From the NCBI RefSeq assembly GCF_019279795.1, contig NC_056749.1, positions 575,086,247 to 575,150,246 of the forward strand: a DNA stretch of 64,000 nucleotides. Direction: 5' to 3'. The stretch is from Protopterus annectens. Taxonomy: Eukaryota > Chordata > Ceratodontiformes > Protopteridae. Position 1 is the first letter of the stretch. Each line of letters begins with the position of its first letter. The notes beneath the pieces are model-generated. The model did no database searches. It saw nothing but the letters and a program-made list of their open reading frames with translations, and was not told the DNA's origin. This document shows positions 1-12,758 of the stretch, in pieces. A program made the position numbers and the translations under genes.

Positions 1-1829
1 TGTAGCCAGTAATGCCACTAGAGTGTAGACCACAAACCTTTTTAATGTAAAATAACTGATTTGGAGCTGAAGTGCTTAAAGGAGAACCACACCCACAGAC
101 TGAAAGAACATGTGTAGTTCATCAAGTTTTGATATTTCCTATATTTTAATAGCACTCTGGGACCATTTACAGTTTTTTTTGAAAATGTTATACGTAATTC
201 ACTCTTAGCACATGGGGGCTAGCATGTTGAAATGGTTTCATAGGTTCATAGGTTCATACTAGGCTATCTGCCCTAGGGCATTTATAAGCCTAGCCAGTGT
301 GTGTGTGGCTTTCACCACCCCTTAGGATGAGAATACTATACCCAATAGTTTGCTGTGCCTCTGTCCAGAAGTGATACAGAGATGATTCCCGGGGTAAACC
401 TACGATCTCCCATCCACTCGTCAAGATTTCTCTTGAACAGAGTCAGTGAGGGGCTCTGCCTCACATGGACTGGGATTCTGTTCCATAGTGTAGGGAGTCT
501 GGGTGATGAATCTGTCCCTCCAGCATGTCCTATTTATATCCGTGTTGAGGTTTAAGTCTCTTGCTCTCGTGGCTCTGGTGGATTTGGATTTTTTGAGGTG
601 GAGCATGTCCATTAATTCCGGGTTGGACATGGCCTTGTATGTCAGGCACAGATCACCTCTGAGCAGATGGTATGCGACTGAATAGAGCTGGAGTTTCTAA
701 AGTCGGGCATCGTATGACATATGTTTGAGCCCCTTTATCCTTTTGGTGAGGAACTTTTGGGGTCTTTCCAACTGCTGAAGGTGTCGGGTAAGGTACATTC
801 CGAATGGGGCGTTGTACTCAATCATTGGTCTGATAAGTGAAGAGTACAGGGGTACAATGACCTCTCCTGATCTGGATGTGAATCCCTTCATGATCAGGTG
901 GGCAATGTAAAAGGTCTTCCTAACCACTTTGGCAATGTGAGTGTCAAAAGAGAGGTTACTGTCAACTTGGGTCCCCAGGTCCCTGATAACTTCTTCCGTG
1001 TTTAATGGATTACCACCTATGTGGTAATTAGGGGTTACCTTGTTTTTCCCAAAGGGTATGACTATACATTTGTTGGCATTTAGTTTAAGGCCATGGCTCT
1101 GGCACCAGTTATCCATTTCTATGAGACTTTTCTGGAGGATGTCTGTGTCTGATGGAGTGTCAATTATGGTGCCCAGTTTGCAGTCATCTGCAAATTTTGT
1201 CAGCCACAATCCCCCTATGTTTGCCTGCACTTCAGAAAAATAAATGCCGAACAAGAGGGGGCCCAGGACTGAGCCCTGTGGGACACGCTCGTGACCGGCT
1301 TAGTCTGACATGGCACCAGCAGTCTCCTGCTATCCCACAATGCAGTGTTTGTCTCAAAACCATGACATCATGCAGGCGTCCCTGTTCCACAGTTGCTGTC
1401 GCAGTATTTACTTAACATGCATCCACTCTGTTGCTTCAATCACAAACTTTTTACAAAACAATGGTTGCTTTTCAGTGGCTAATTATACCACAAGCAGCTG
1501 AAATTCCAAAGAGCAGACTTTCAAAGTTTTTTTTACTGCAACTTCTTGTTAGACTTGCAAAATTTTGTCTCTTGTTATCCTTGGCTTGTAGTTCTATTCA
1601 TCTCCCCTCCCCTTCACACCACCTCCCTAGCTGTCAGAGAGCTGTCGGTAATTTGAGCTGCTTACTGCTGTGATTGACATTTCACAGCAGGATTCTTGAG
1701 TAATTGCCTGCTTACCTCTTCTAGTCTTACTCTGACAGTGGGACATTTTTTTAGCTGCACCACAGGCTGTCATCAAATTGCTATCCATGCTCAATAGCAC
1801 TTCAGCAGGAAAAACCATGAAACCATGAA
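1..1829. repeat. Left arm of a long inverted repeat
   Basis: The sequence from base 1 to about 1829 is the reverse complement of 14221-16171, with only scattered substitutions and short indels visible. Base 1 of the window pairs with the last bases of the right arm (16171), so the left arm may continue outside the window. The arm is composite: bases 1-235 are outer unique DNA, 236-1310 a 5'-truncated CR1-like LINE, and 1310-1829 inner unique DNA. The inner edge is near 1829, where the two arms stop matching. The right arm has a SINE insertion that this arm lacks. Confidence 0.9.
236..1310 (-). pseudogene. CR1-like LINE fragment (RT C-terminal half), left arm
   Basis: The minus strand encodes the second half of a non-LTR reverse transcriptase. 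It shows the GIYFSEVQANIGGLWLTKF segment, the catalytic FADDCKL box, and the thumb and C-terminal region with LYSSLIRPMIEYNAPFG. An in-frame stop follows MSYDARL (near 697), where the right-arm copy has a lysine codon. Coding similarity continues to about 420 in other frames. The 3' end at 236-300 carries repeated AGGTTCAT octamers; short 3'-terminal octamer repeats are a known hallmark of CR1-group LINEs. The 5' end is truncated at about 1310, just upstream of the conserved VPQGS box. It shares this truncation point with the right arm, so the insertion predates the inverted duplication. Confidence 0.85.
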
Positions 1830-2280
1830 AAACTGAAAAACCACGAAAAACTGGAACACAGCAACACTTTATTCCGGTACCTCGGCGAAATGCCTTCAAA
1901 GGAATAAGTTACAATCACAGGTTTCATCTATTTATACTGTGCATAAAGTAATTAATCAATTAGCATAATTGATTCAAAGAAATTACCACAATTACATAGA
2001 AACATTAAAGAGACCTTTCCAATAAAATGTAAGTGACAGTTGCATCTAAATACATATAAATGCATATGTGAAAATTTTAAATATTAGTGAAATAAACAAT
2101 ATATTGCGACTAACACTTAAGAACAGTAAAGAACATTAGATATTATTAAATTGTGAGGTTAACCTCCAAATTCATACCCCTGGGTTTCAAAGTGCCAAAT
2201 TTCAAGATAAATTCACTCACCAGCTTTAATAAATTTTGTAAATAATTTATACCATTCACACATTTTGGTTTGGCTAAAGC
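1830..2280. other. Spacer without recognised features
   Basis: AT-rich DNA between the inner end of the left inverted-repeat arm and the start of the duplicated block. It begins with a short run of imperfect AAAAACCATGAAA-type repeats (about 1828-1855). I see no coding potential, RNA gene or element end. Confidence 0.6.
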
Positions 2281-4381
2281 ACAAAAAAAGGACAGTTCTA
2301 GGACATTACACTTTTGCATTAATCTGTATTAAAAACAATGTTACTTTCAGGATCTCTAAAATATTCAGTGCTGCACCAAAATTTAATTGAAGTTAATTTG
2401 TTCACAGCAGGATTACCAAGTAGTGCATTACAGCAAACTTAGGACATTGGACATACATATTCTGTGTCCATTTACCAACTACAGTATGGTTTCCAGTGAT
2501 TATCTGCTACTTATAACAGATGTGGGGTCTTCTCATTTTTGCTGACCTGTAAATTTCTTAATTGCTTGTACGTAAAGCACTACATGTGCATACTCCTTCA
2601 GGTGCCAGAGTTGTAGTCATTCTTTCCAGGACGTGACTAAAAGTGTTCCAAGCTCGTCCACTACATCAGAGTTGGTTTGCATCAGTCATCCATTTTGAAG
2701 ATGTGGAAAAGCTCACCACTGTCCGGTTCAGTCTCCTCAAGCTGTCACTCATTCCTGGTCATAAAAAGGTTAAGTGCACTCTTTCACAAAGTTATCAGTA
2801 CTCAACTTTTACTTATGCACCAGTCCATGCAGACCAATACTTACCCACTCAGTAGGCATCCACACAAGCTGGCTTTTGGTTACAATGTGCAAATGTTCTT
2901 AACCAACGTTGCACCATTGTGACAAGCCTCTGTACCACTTCATGGTAGCCAGCATCACAGAGGTCCACTCATGCCACAACACTACTTGCAGCTGCAGCCA
3001 TAGCCACAGTCCTCTCAAAACACCCTTGCAGGTAATCAGCCTTCCACAATCACCAGCTGGAGTCGAGCACCATACTCCAACTATTCATTACCATTACAGA
3101 AATACTTGCAATCTGCAGCTGCAACAAACATAGCAAGTCCAGACAACTACTTACTGCTTCAACATTCACACAACAACCACAAATATTGTCACAACACAGT
3201 AAGGTTATCCTCCATCACTGGATGTTACATTGAACACAAGCTAATTTGAACACTGCATTACCAGGAATTACAGATTCCTCATTTGGCTGTAACAATACAT
3301 TTAACAGGACACTGGTGTCACTACTGTGCATTTACAATTGCAATCAGGCTTGTATTGCATGCTACAGGCACACAAACGCATCACTGGCTGTTGCTTATAT
3401 GCAAGCTCTGTATCCAAACCATTTCCCACATAGCTACCTCTTTGTCTGTGTTCCGCAAGTTAAACTGTCAGGATTAACCTGCAAACACCCACTCATGATA
3501 TTTCCATGAACAAACTGCATATATTTGTGGCCATGCCTTAATGCAACTCTTTTGCCTTAACATTAAACTGATTCCACTAACCCCATTGGCAATTTCAATT
3601 CAGCCCCTGCCTTAATCTAATGCCATACAAAATTTTCATCTCTGTATTTGTTCAAGTGAGAAGAGGCATTGAAAAACCTAAAAACCAACCATCATGCAAT
3701 CATTTAGGACACTCAATATCCAGGTTCTCAGTAGTATACATGACCAGCCCCTGCACTCACATTAAGACTACACAGATATTTCCCAATAACTATGATCTGT
3801 ACATCTCACTCCAAGGTTAGCAGTACCTGTTACTACTCTCCCTGGGCCATTCTTTCCACTCCTTTCCTTTTTGCCTCCCAATCCTCATTTCTGCTCATCT
3901 ACTTTGCAGACTTTACAGTTTGCAAACAAAATTACATTTCATATTGTTGACATGCTGTGCATTGCTATTGAATAAACTGCCTGCGTTACTAATAAAGTAC
4001 AAGTACCTTATGTTTGTAGTGTAAGTTGATGGCAAAGTGACAACAGGTTGTTGGCTAGTAGGTATCAAACTGCAAAACAGAACGTTCTCAGGAGTACAGC
4101 ATCCACACACTTACAGAACACCAGTAGAGTACCAGCAATCCAGTCACATACTGTGGTAGTTTAAACACAGCATTCATGAAAAGCTAGCATAGTAGCTGTT
4201 GTCTTGCTAACAGCCACATTTGTCATAAGCTGCAGTAACCCATGCGAAGCTCGCTCGACCAACACATCCACTACTGTCAATTCTGTAAATTTACATGCAT
4301 AGGATGAAACTTACACCTTGTAATGCAGTCAAACTGCAACTTCCTTTCCATACCTATTTGTACAACACATGCCAGTGCCAG

Positions 4382-4404
4382 CCCAAGGTCAGGGCTGGCC
4401 TTAG
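4382..4404. repeat. hAT target-site duplication and left terminal inverted repeat, copy 1
   Basis: The 8-bp target cccaaggt (4382-4389) is followed by the element tip CAGGGCTGGCCTTAG (4390-4404). The same target and tip occur at 32462-32484, where the partner right end is present at 49077-49091. In copy 1 the partner lies beyond the N gap and is not seen. Confidence 0.85.
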
Positions 4405-5109
4405 CTGAAACGGCGCCCTAGGCGAAGCACTGCTCTGGCACCCCTTAAGCCCCACCCACACTGAACACAAGGAACACCCCTATTTCAGCCACGCCCACAT
4501 AAGGGTCACTCCCACAAACACTCCAGTTCTTTCCATTAAATGCATGAAAATCCAACTCATACTGTTAAGACAACTTGTGGTTTAGTTAACTGCAATTGAA
4601 GGCTGAATATCCTTAAACCTGGTTGATCTGTTGCTTGTATATTGTTATCTGCAGTCAAGAGACAGTATTAACTTTTTTGCAATGTGCATTGATGTTTCAT
4701 AGAGGTTTAGTTCTCATTTGGTCTAGTGTAGCAGCAACTCTACATTTTTACTATATACCCTGATGTGCTTCATGCTCTTCACAGGTCAGCCATCAAGTCT
4801 ACATACTTCAGACAGCTACATATTGTGATGTGGTGGTGCTGCAGCTGTATGCTGACCGAGGCCAAAAAGGAAAGCAGTGTTACTACAGTCAGTGACTTGA
4901 ATTTTGCATACAACTTAACACCAAGCAGATTTCAGAATTGTATTGGCAGTGTTTATCCATTATGGGTTGCAGATGGATGTGGGACCTTTAAATTCAGTTT
5001 TAAACAGCAGTGTATTACTTTCAGCTATCAGGTCCACTCAAGTAATTTGAAGGCATGTTTAAGACGAGACATTGATATTGGCAAATTATTTATTCCATTA
5101 CTTGTCAAG

Positions 5110-6100
5110 TAATTTTTATAGGCAATTTTTGGCAGTAAAATTTTGCATTTGTACGAACTGTCAGGTCTGGTTGACCAATTTGAAAACAAGCTTCAGTTGG
5201 CACAATTAATGCTAGAGACATTGAAAGAGTCAGATTTTATTTCATTGCTGGCTACTAGACATTTCTATATGCAGTATTTGACAGTTAAAATGTTTAACTT
5301 GCAAAGTGTCAGGTCCACGAGTAACTGTAAGACATTCATTTAGCTGGTTCAGTTCATGCTTGACATTGTAGTCCGGTTTTATTCCACTGCTGCCATTAGA
5401 TGTACATTTCTATATGTACATGTTTCACAATGAAATGTGTGACGTCCACTTGAATTAACACCCTTCATGTCAACAACTGTCATTCAAGTATTCCTTTGCT
5501 GGCTATTAGATGTACATTTCTAAATGCAGTGCTAAACAGTAAAAGTGAACTTGTACAAACTGTCAGGTCCACTTAAGTTGAAGACATTAGATGTCAGTTG
5601 GTGCACTTCATGTTAGACCTCAAAATTAGTCACATTTCATCTGCTGCTATTCATGCATTTCTATATGCAATACTTCACAATAAATGTGTAACTAACGTGA
5701 ACAAAAAAAGTGCGTGGTCTGCTTAAGCAATTTTGAAAAGGTTAGGCATAGTTCATGTTAAAGACATTGAAATAGTCAGATTTTCATTTCATTGCTGGCT
5801 ACTAGACACATTTCTATGTAATGTGTGACTTAAAATGTTTAAATTGCCAAACTGTCAGGTACACTTGAGTAATTTGAAGACACTTTTATTTAGCTGGTTC
5901 ATGCTTCAGACATTGTAATAGTTTGGTTTTATTCCCCTGCTGCCATTTGATTTACATTTCTATATGCAGTGTTTCACAGTGAAATGTTACACTTGTACAA
6001 ACTGTCATGTCTACTGCAGTCTTAGAGATTTCCGTTGGCACATTTCCTCTGAAAGATAAGTGTATCATTGCTTGGTAATTTATTAAAGACTGGCACTGAC
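5110..6100. repeat. Subterminal tandem repeats of the hAT (~145-bp unit), copy 1
   Basis: A degenerate unit recurs about six times. It contains an acatttctatatgcagt motif, then a cacagtgaaatgtt-like stretch, acttgtacaaactgtcagg, and a pyrimidine-rich ttcattgctggctac segment. The atttctatat landmark falls at about 5261, 5405, 5516, 5657, 5812 and 5956, spacings of 111-155 bases. One further unit lies between transposase modules 2 and 3 (about 9426-9540). The repeats sit just inside the 3' end of the hAT. Confidence 0.75.
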
Positions 6101-6229
6101 CCTATTGGCATTATACAACTACACAATGAACCTAAGATTGGCCCTAGGGTCTATACAAGCCTAGCCATAACCAATTCCCTGAAACATTAGCAGATGCAAG
6201 AGCAGGGTTTGACTTTGTTATAGCCATTC

Positions 6230-7730
6230 AGGTTAGCCAGTCACAGTAGTAGAGAAGTGCACAACTGACAGTACTCTGAGCTTCCCTACAGGAACTCTGT
6301 CATACTGCAAAATTATGCCTTACACTGTAAAATCACAACTACAGGGTAAATCAGACGTGAAATCATGCATAATTTGCACTCCATTACCTACCTACTTAGT
6401 AAAGCTGCACTTATCGTGCCTTGCACTGAGCAAATCTATCACCATAGTCTATCTAGCAAGATACCTCATTCATTGAGATCATAGCCAAGGCCACAAGTCT
6501 ACCTTGTCACATAGTACTTAAATATGTTAGTTGTAGTTTGGAGAAGCTTCTCTCCACTGATGCAACTGTCATTAGCAGTGTCAACAAAATGTGCAGAGCT
6601 ACCACTACCTGTGGGAAAACCTTAAGTAATACGCGCTTTATTACATTGACCTCCAGCACTCATAATCCCTTTGGAGTAATGCGATAAAGTGTTTAATTCC
6701 TCATACAGCTGTACTGCATCAATATCAGCAGATTCCAACTGGGTTAACGGACAGAATTGCAATATGTTCAGTAACTACCAAGAGTTCCTGTATGTTGCAG
6801 AGGAAGCCAAAAGTAGCACTGAGCTGGACATTGAGTGAACCTGCCCTTCACAGATGACTGCAACATCAACACGAGTGTAAGTTGACTTTATTCTGTTCAG
6901 GACCAAGTCATTTGGTTGATAACAAAAAGCCTCTGCTTTCCTGGGTCTCACCTCATCTGCACCAGGAAACTGGAATTCTACCTCCAGTGCTTCAGCTAGC
7001 TCAGTGGTAGTTACTTTTGCCATTTTGTACCTTGTGACCCTGTATTATGTTAAAATACTTTTCAGTTCATCAAGCAGAATCACTGCTTGATCAATTTGCA
7101 TGGAAGAGCTTTGCAATTTTGACTTTCCCAACCTTCACTAATGTATCATACCAGACCACCAGTGCTATTAAAAACTTAGGACTTGTACCACTCAGCCATG
7201 CTGCTTCAGATATGCGATAGGATCCTGATCTTTTGTAAGTTCTGCCACTGAAACCAAGGCATTGGAAAGTGCACCCACTTCAGATCACACTGCTTTGGCA
7301 CTTTCTACCCTACACTTCCACCTGGTCTCACAAAGTGGCTTTACAGATAGACCTGACACATGACAAAATATTTTGTACCTCAGAAAAGGTTACATTCGTT
7401 GCAGATTACCAAAGAATGAAACATCTACTAAAGACTTTGCAGCATCACTAATTACAAGATTGAGACTGTGACAGCCTGAGGGTACAAAAAATGCATGTGG
7501 AAAGACAAGATTCCTGCAACACCAGAAGGTTTTCATTTCATATTCGAGCCCATATGTCATAACCCTGGCCTCTGCAGTTCTCTAGTGGAATTCCCAAACG
7601 TAAGTTCATTTAACATGGTCAGTGAGAAATCCACCAGTAGTCCCAGTGACATGGACAAAAAGTACCCCTTTCCTTCATTTCATTCACAAAATGGGCAGTG
7701 ACAGGTTACACTCGTCATGTCTGCATGAGG
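6230..7730 (-). pseudogene. Decayed hAT transposase 3' module 1, copy 1
   Basis: The minus strand reads as the C-terminal part of the same ZMYM1-like hAT transposase as 9814-12258, but heavily eroded. The longest open piece (6775-7023) contains KVTTTELAEALEVEFQFPGA, which aligns with KVTATELAEELEVQLKFPGA of the better copy. The segment near 6540-6660 corresponds to the hAT dimerisation region, and 7380-7600 to the region around GYDNGSN. Many frameshifts and stops are present. It is the first of three tandem modules spaced about 1.7 kb apart. Confidence 0.7.
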
Positions 7731-7879
7731 CACTTAAGTGTTCAGTTGGCACACAGTTCACTGTACACTGCAAATGGCAGGTAGGCTGGCAATGACCCTA
7801 CTGCCATTATGCAACCACACCTTCCATTATGCATGCAGAAACATTAGCAGATGGAAGAATATGGTTCACCTTTGTCCTA

Positions 7880-9500
7880 GCAATTCAAGTAAGCCAGTTA
7901 CAGTACAGAATAGTGCCTAGATGACAGTACTTTGTGCTGCTGCCCTACAGGAACTCTGGCATTGAAAAGTATTATGCCTTCTGCTGTAGGATCACACTAC
8001 AGGGTACATCAGATGTGAAATTATGCACACTTTGCACACTGTTCAGTCTCTAGCTAGCTACTTACAAAAGCTGTAAGTTTCATGCCTTGTAATGAGCAAA
8101 ACGGTTATATCAGCATATAACTTCTAGCAAGAGCAATTATTAATTCAGATCATAGCCAATCCAACAAGTTTACCTTGTAACATAGTACTTGTTTGGAGAA
8201 ACTTCACTCCCCAGATGCAACTGTCACATGCAGTGTCAACAAAATGCGCAGCACTACATCTAGTAAGACATCAACAAATACGTGTTTATGGACCTCCAGC
8301 ACTGACATTACTCCAAAGGGATTATCAGTGTTCAATTCCTCATACAGCTGTACTGCATCAATATCAGCAAATGCAAAGTGGGTTAACAGACAATTTATCT
8401 TCAGTAACTACCAAGAGCTCCTGTGTGTTGAGGAAGCCAAAAGTAGCACTGCGAGCTGTAAGCAGAGTGATCTTGTCCTTCACAGATGACAGTGCAACAA
8501 CAAGAGTGTTGAAAGTTGACTTAAAAATCTGTTCAGGACTAAAATTACAATCATTTAGTGCATAACCAAAAAGCCTCTTTCCTGGGTGTCACCTGCTCTG
8601 CACCAGGAACCTTCAATCCAATTTTTCAATCAAAAAGTTGCATTTGCCATTTTTACCTTGCTGCCCTGTATTCTGTTAAAAGCCTTGTCAGTTCATCAAG
8701 CAAATCACTGCTTGATAATTTGCATGGAAGAGCTTTGCAAACTGTTACGGACTTGTTCAACCTACTAATGCATCATACCAGACCACCAGTGCTATTAAAA
8801 CTTAACACTTCTTGTACTGCTCAGCAATGCTGCTTCAGATATGCCTTGCCTTTTGTAAGTTCCGCCACTGAATCCAAGGCATTGCAAAGTGCACCCACTT
8901 CAGATTACACTGCTTTGACACTCTCCCTACACTTCACCACACTGCTTTGACACTCCCTACACTTCAACCTGGTCCAAGTGGCTTTACAGTTACACCCGTC
9001 ACACTGCTTTGACACTCTCCCTACACTTCAACCTGGTCCAAGTGGCTTTACAGTTAGACCAGACACATGGCAAAATACTTTGTACTAGAGTTAGAATGTA
9101 AAGTGTACATTCATTGCAGATTACCACAGAATGAAACAGCATCTACTGAAAAGTTTGCATCAGCAATTACTAGATTGAGATTGTGTGACAGCCACAGGGT
9201 ACAAGAAATTCATGTGGATGTAAAGACAAAATTCTTTCCTGAACAGTTTCCTTTCATATTATCAGCCATTGTCATAACCCTGGCCACTGCAGTTTTATGA
9301 ACTCCCCAACCTCACTTCATTTAACACAATGTCACTGAGAAAGCCAGCAGCAGTCTCAGTAGCCTGGAGGAAGGAGAAAAGTACACATTTCCTTCCAGTT
9401 ATATTGCATTCAGCAATACAGTCGGTGACATTTCTATATGCAATGTCACAGTGAAATGTTACGCTTTTCAAACTGTCATCTCTACTAGTCACTTAAAAAC
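7880..9500 (-). pseudogene. Decayed hAT transposase 3' module 2, copy 1
   Basis: This is a second tandem module of the same transposase 3' part, again on the minus strand. Landmarks match modules 1 and 3: the hAT C-terminal segment near 8190-8260, the PGA-like linker near 8590, and the middle of the transposase domain near 9100-9300. It is broken throughout. A local duplication of about 70-75 bases, containing cactgctttgacactc and cttcaacctggtccaagtgg, lies at 8930-9060. A single subterminal-type unit follows at about 9426-9540, before module 3. Confidence 0.65.
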
Positions 9501-9813
9501 AGTAGGCTTGTCACAATTCATGTTAAACTATACCATTGTCAGAAAATTGATCAAAGACTGGCAATGACCCTATTGGCAGTAGACAACTATACCTTCAGTA
9601 CACATGCAAGAAACATGATCAGCTTCGCTATACCCACTCAGGTAAGTTACAATATAGAAGTGCACAGCTGACCATACTTTGTGCTTACCTGCCAACTCCA
9701 CTGTAGTGCTTCCCTACAGGAACTCACATGCTGCAGAACTGTTGTGCCTTCTGCTTACAACTGCAAGCAAGTCATACAAAATTTGCACACTGTTATTCAT
9801 ACCTAGCCACTTT

Positions 9814-12258
9814 CTAAAACCGCACTTTTCTTGCCTTGCACTGAGCAAATCTATCAATTATATCAGCAGAGTCCATCTGGCAAGATATTTCATTATTAAT
9901 AGAAATCATAGCCAAGTCCACAAGTCTATCCTGTAGCATAGTACTTCTTAAGTATGTTTTGATTAGTTGGAGTTTGGAGAAGCTTCTCTCCCCAGATGCA
10001 ACTGTCACTGGCAGAGGCAACAAAATGCGTAGAGCTACCACTACTTGTGGGAATATCTCCACTAACCCTCGCTTTTTCATTACATTAAGGACATCCAGTG
10101 CTGATGATCCCTTTGGAATAATGTGGCAAAGGGTTTTCAATTCCTCATACAGCTCTACTGCATCGATATCGGCAGAGTCATTGTGGGTTAAAAGATTCTA
10201 CAAGTCTTTACAGAGCTGCAATAGCTTATCAGAAACAGTAGAGAGGTCTTGTATGTTGTAGAGGAAGCCAAAAGTAGCACTATGAGCTGCAAGTTGCGTG
10301 AACCTGTCCTGCACAGATGACAGTGCAACATCAACAGGAGAGTTAAAGTTGACTTTAAAATTCTGTTCAGGACTAATTAGACACTCATCATCAGCTTCAT
10401 AATCAAAAAGCTTCCTCTTTTTCCTGTGTCTCACCTCATCTGCACCAGGAAACTTGAGTTGTACCTCCAGTTCTTCAGCTAGCTCAGTAGCAGTCACTTT
10501 TGCCTGTTCGTACCCTGTGGCACTGTATTCTGTTAAAAACCTTTTCAGTTCTTCAAGCAGAATTACTGCCTGATCAATTTGCATGGATGAGCTTTGTAAA
10601 AGTTTACTGACTTGTCCAACCTTTACTAATACATCATACCAGACTACCAGCGCTATTAAAAACTTAGCACTTTTCATTGTACTGCTCAGTGATGCTGCTT
10701 CTGAATATGCCTTAGGATTCTTCCCTTTTGTAACTTCTGCCACTAAAACCAAGGCATCATAAACTGCACCCACTTGGTCTCTCACTGCTTTCACACTTTC
10801 TACCCTACACTCCCACCTGTTCTCACACAGTGGCTTTACAGTTAGGCCTGACACATTATCCTGAAATATTTTGTACCTCTGAGTAGAGGATGTAAACAGA
10901 GTGTACATCTGTTGCAGATTACCAAAGAATGAAATGGCATCTAGTGAAGACTTTGCAGCATCACCAATTACTAGACTGAGATTATGACAGCCACAGGGTA
11001 CAAAAAATGCACGAGGATTTAAGGCCAAGATTCTGGCCTGAACACCAGAATGTTTCCCCTTCATATTAGAGCCATTGTCATAACCCTGGCCTCTGCAGTT
11101 TTCGAGGGGAACTCCCAAACTTTTGAGTTCATTTAATACAATGTCTGTCAAAACCACCAGTAGTCTCAGTAACCTGGAGGAAGGACAAGAAGTACTCCTT
11201 AACTTCCACACTTTCATTGCATTCAGCAATACGGACAGTCAGTGACATCTGTTCCTGATGACTGCAGTCAGGAGTGCAATCCAATATAATGGAATAGTGC
11301 TTTGCATCGGTTATCTTTTGCAAAATAGTGTCTCTGACAGACTTTGACATTAACATTATCAACTCATTCTGGATTGTTTTCCCCAAGTAGTGATCATGGA
11401 TCTCGGCATTACTGATACGACGAAGATGCTCTTGTATTACTGGATCAAACTTGCCCAACAGCTGCACTAACCCGAGGAAGTTGCCATTACCACTTGTAAA
11501 GAGTCTATCTTCACTACCCCTAAAGGCCAAGTTATGTTGGGACAAGTACTGACAGATTGCAAGCAGTCTTTCCAGAACATTTCTCCAGTATTTCCTCTCA
11601 GACTTAATCATGTTTTCACGGTGGTGATCAATGGTGGAGCTATTCTTAAGCCTCAAGTGCAAGTCACTCCACTTAGCAGCAGCTTCTTTATGTTTCACTG
11701 ATCGCTCATGTTCTATAAGCTTTTGTCCACAATTTTTCCAGTCACATGTTCCTGTACTAGACAGGGCAACTAAATGAGTACTGCTAAAGAGTTTGCAGCA
11801 AAAACAAAATACCAAGTCACTACTTTCGGAATACACCAACGAAGACCTTCTGACTGTCTCACCATTTGCAAGTCGTTTATTATAAAAGATGGGGTTGAAT
11901 CCTCTATGGTGATCATCATAGGGGAAACTGTGATTCATTATCTGAACAGGCCCTGCAGCACTTAACAGACAGCGAACTTTATCATCCATGGGATCTGGCC
12001 ATTTACCAGGGTCACTATGGACTTCCCTGTGTGTTACTGGATCTGCTTCCTTACTTTCCGCCTCACATACATCTAGTTGGTCAGATAAATGAGCTGCTCC
12101 TAGCTCTGACCACACAGGAATAGTCAATGGATGCCCCAGACAGACTGAGCTCCACACTCTGTCACACTCTGCATTACCACCTGCAAGGTCAGAGCCATCA
12201 TCACACACCTCTGACTCAGATTCATTATCTGCACATCCAGTACCAGTATTCTCAACAT
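9814..12258 (-). pseudogene. hAT transposase, ZMYM1-like (copy 1)
   Basis: A transposase of the hAT superfamily, ZMYM1-like group. Domains in N-to-C order: acidic N-terminal part; a Cys/His zinc finger of TTF/BED type (FCFCCKLFS ... HERSVKHKEA, about 11690-11830); an RNase-H-like core with the first catalytic Asp in ILDCTPD (about 11268-11290) and the second in GYDNGSN (about 11071-11085); and a C-terminal hAT dimerisation region with ASGERSFSKLQLIKTYLRST (about 9960-10010). Lesions: a 2-base loss near 11143 shifts the frame within TTGGF, and a Gln-to-stop change occurs at 10198-10200. Otherwise long frames are preserved (11129-12258 and 9814-11229). The N-terminus is cut by the gap. Copy 2 lacks these two lesions and has others, so the copies decayed separately. 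Confidence 0.9.
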
Positions 12259-12758
12259 NNNNNNNNNNNNNNNNNNNNNNNNNNNNNNNNNNNNNNNNNN
12301 NNNNNNNNNNNNNNNNNNNNNNNNNNNNNNNNNNNNNNNNNNNNNNNNNNNNNNNNNNNNNNNNNNNNNNNNNNNNNNNNNNNNNNNNNNNNNNNNNNNN
12401 NNNNNNNNNNNNNNNNNNNNNNNNNNNNNNNNNNNNNNNNNNNNNNNNNNNNNNNNNNNNNNNNNNNNNNNNNNNNNNNNNNNNNNNNNNNNNNNNNNNN
12501 NNNNNNNNNNNNNNNNNNNNNNNNNNNNNNNNNNNNNNNNNNNNNNNNNNNNNNNNNNNNNNNNNNNNNNNNNNNNNNNNNNNNNNNNNNNNNNNNNNNN
12601 NNNNNNNNNNNNNNNNNNNNNNNNNNNNNNNNNNNNNNNNNNNNNNNNNNNNNNNNNNNNNNNNNNNNNNNNNNNNNNNNNNNNNNNNNNNNNNNNNNNN
12701 NNNNNNNNNNNNNNNNNNNNNNNNNNNNNNNNNNNNNNNNNNNNNNNNNNNNNNNNNN
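12259..12758. other. Assembly gap (500 N)
   Basis: Exactly 500 undetermined bases, a nominal gap size, so the true distance and even the adjacency are uncertain. It interrupts the hAT on the left; on the right the sequence resumes inside a CR1-like LINE. Confidence 1.

Larger units (their letters stand above)
2281..12258. repeat. Duplicated block, copy 1 (direct repeat of 30361-44990)
   Basis: Starting at the segment ggacagttctagg, this block matches 30361 onward base for base with a constant offset of 28080 through at least 4390, differing at roughly one to two percent of sites by eye. It continues to the N run at 12259. The second copy differs mainly by a 4.6-kb Penelope-like insertion. 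Bases 2281-4381 are shared flanking DNA in which I recognise no gene; from 4390 the block is hAT transposon. The target-site duplication left of the hAT is identical in both copies, so this is duplication of one insertion, not two independent insertions. Confidence 0.93.
4390..12258 (-). mobile_element. hAT (ZMYM1-like) DNA transposon, copy 1, right end missing
   Basis: The element runs from its left tip at 4390 into the N gap at 12259. Its contents, left to right, are: noncoding tail; about six tandem copies of a roughly 145-bp repeat (5110-6100); two decayed transposase 3' modules (6230-7730 and 7880-9500); and a near-complete transposase 3' part (9814-12258). All coding matter is on the minus strand, so the left end is the 3' end. 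Comparison with the complete copy (32470-49091) shows that the N-terminal exon, the upstream intron or leader and the right TIR fall in or beyond the gap. Confidence 0.85.
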
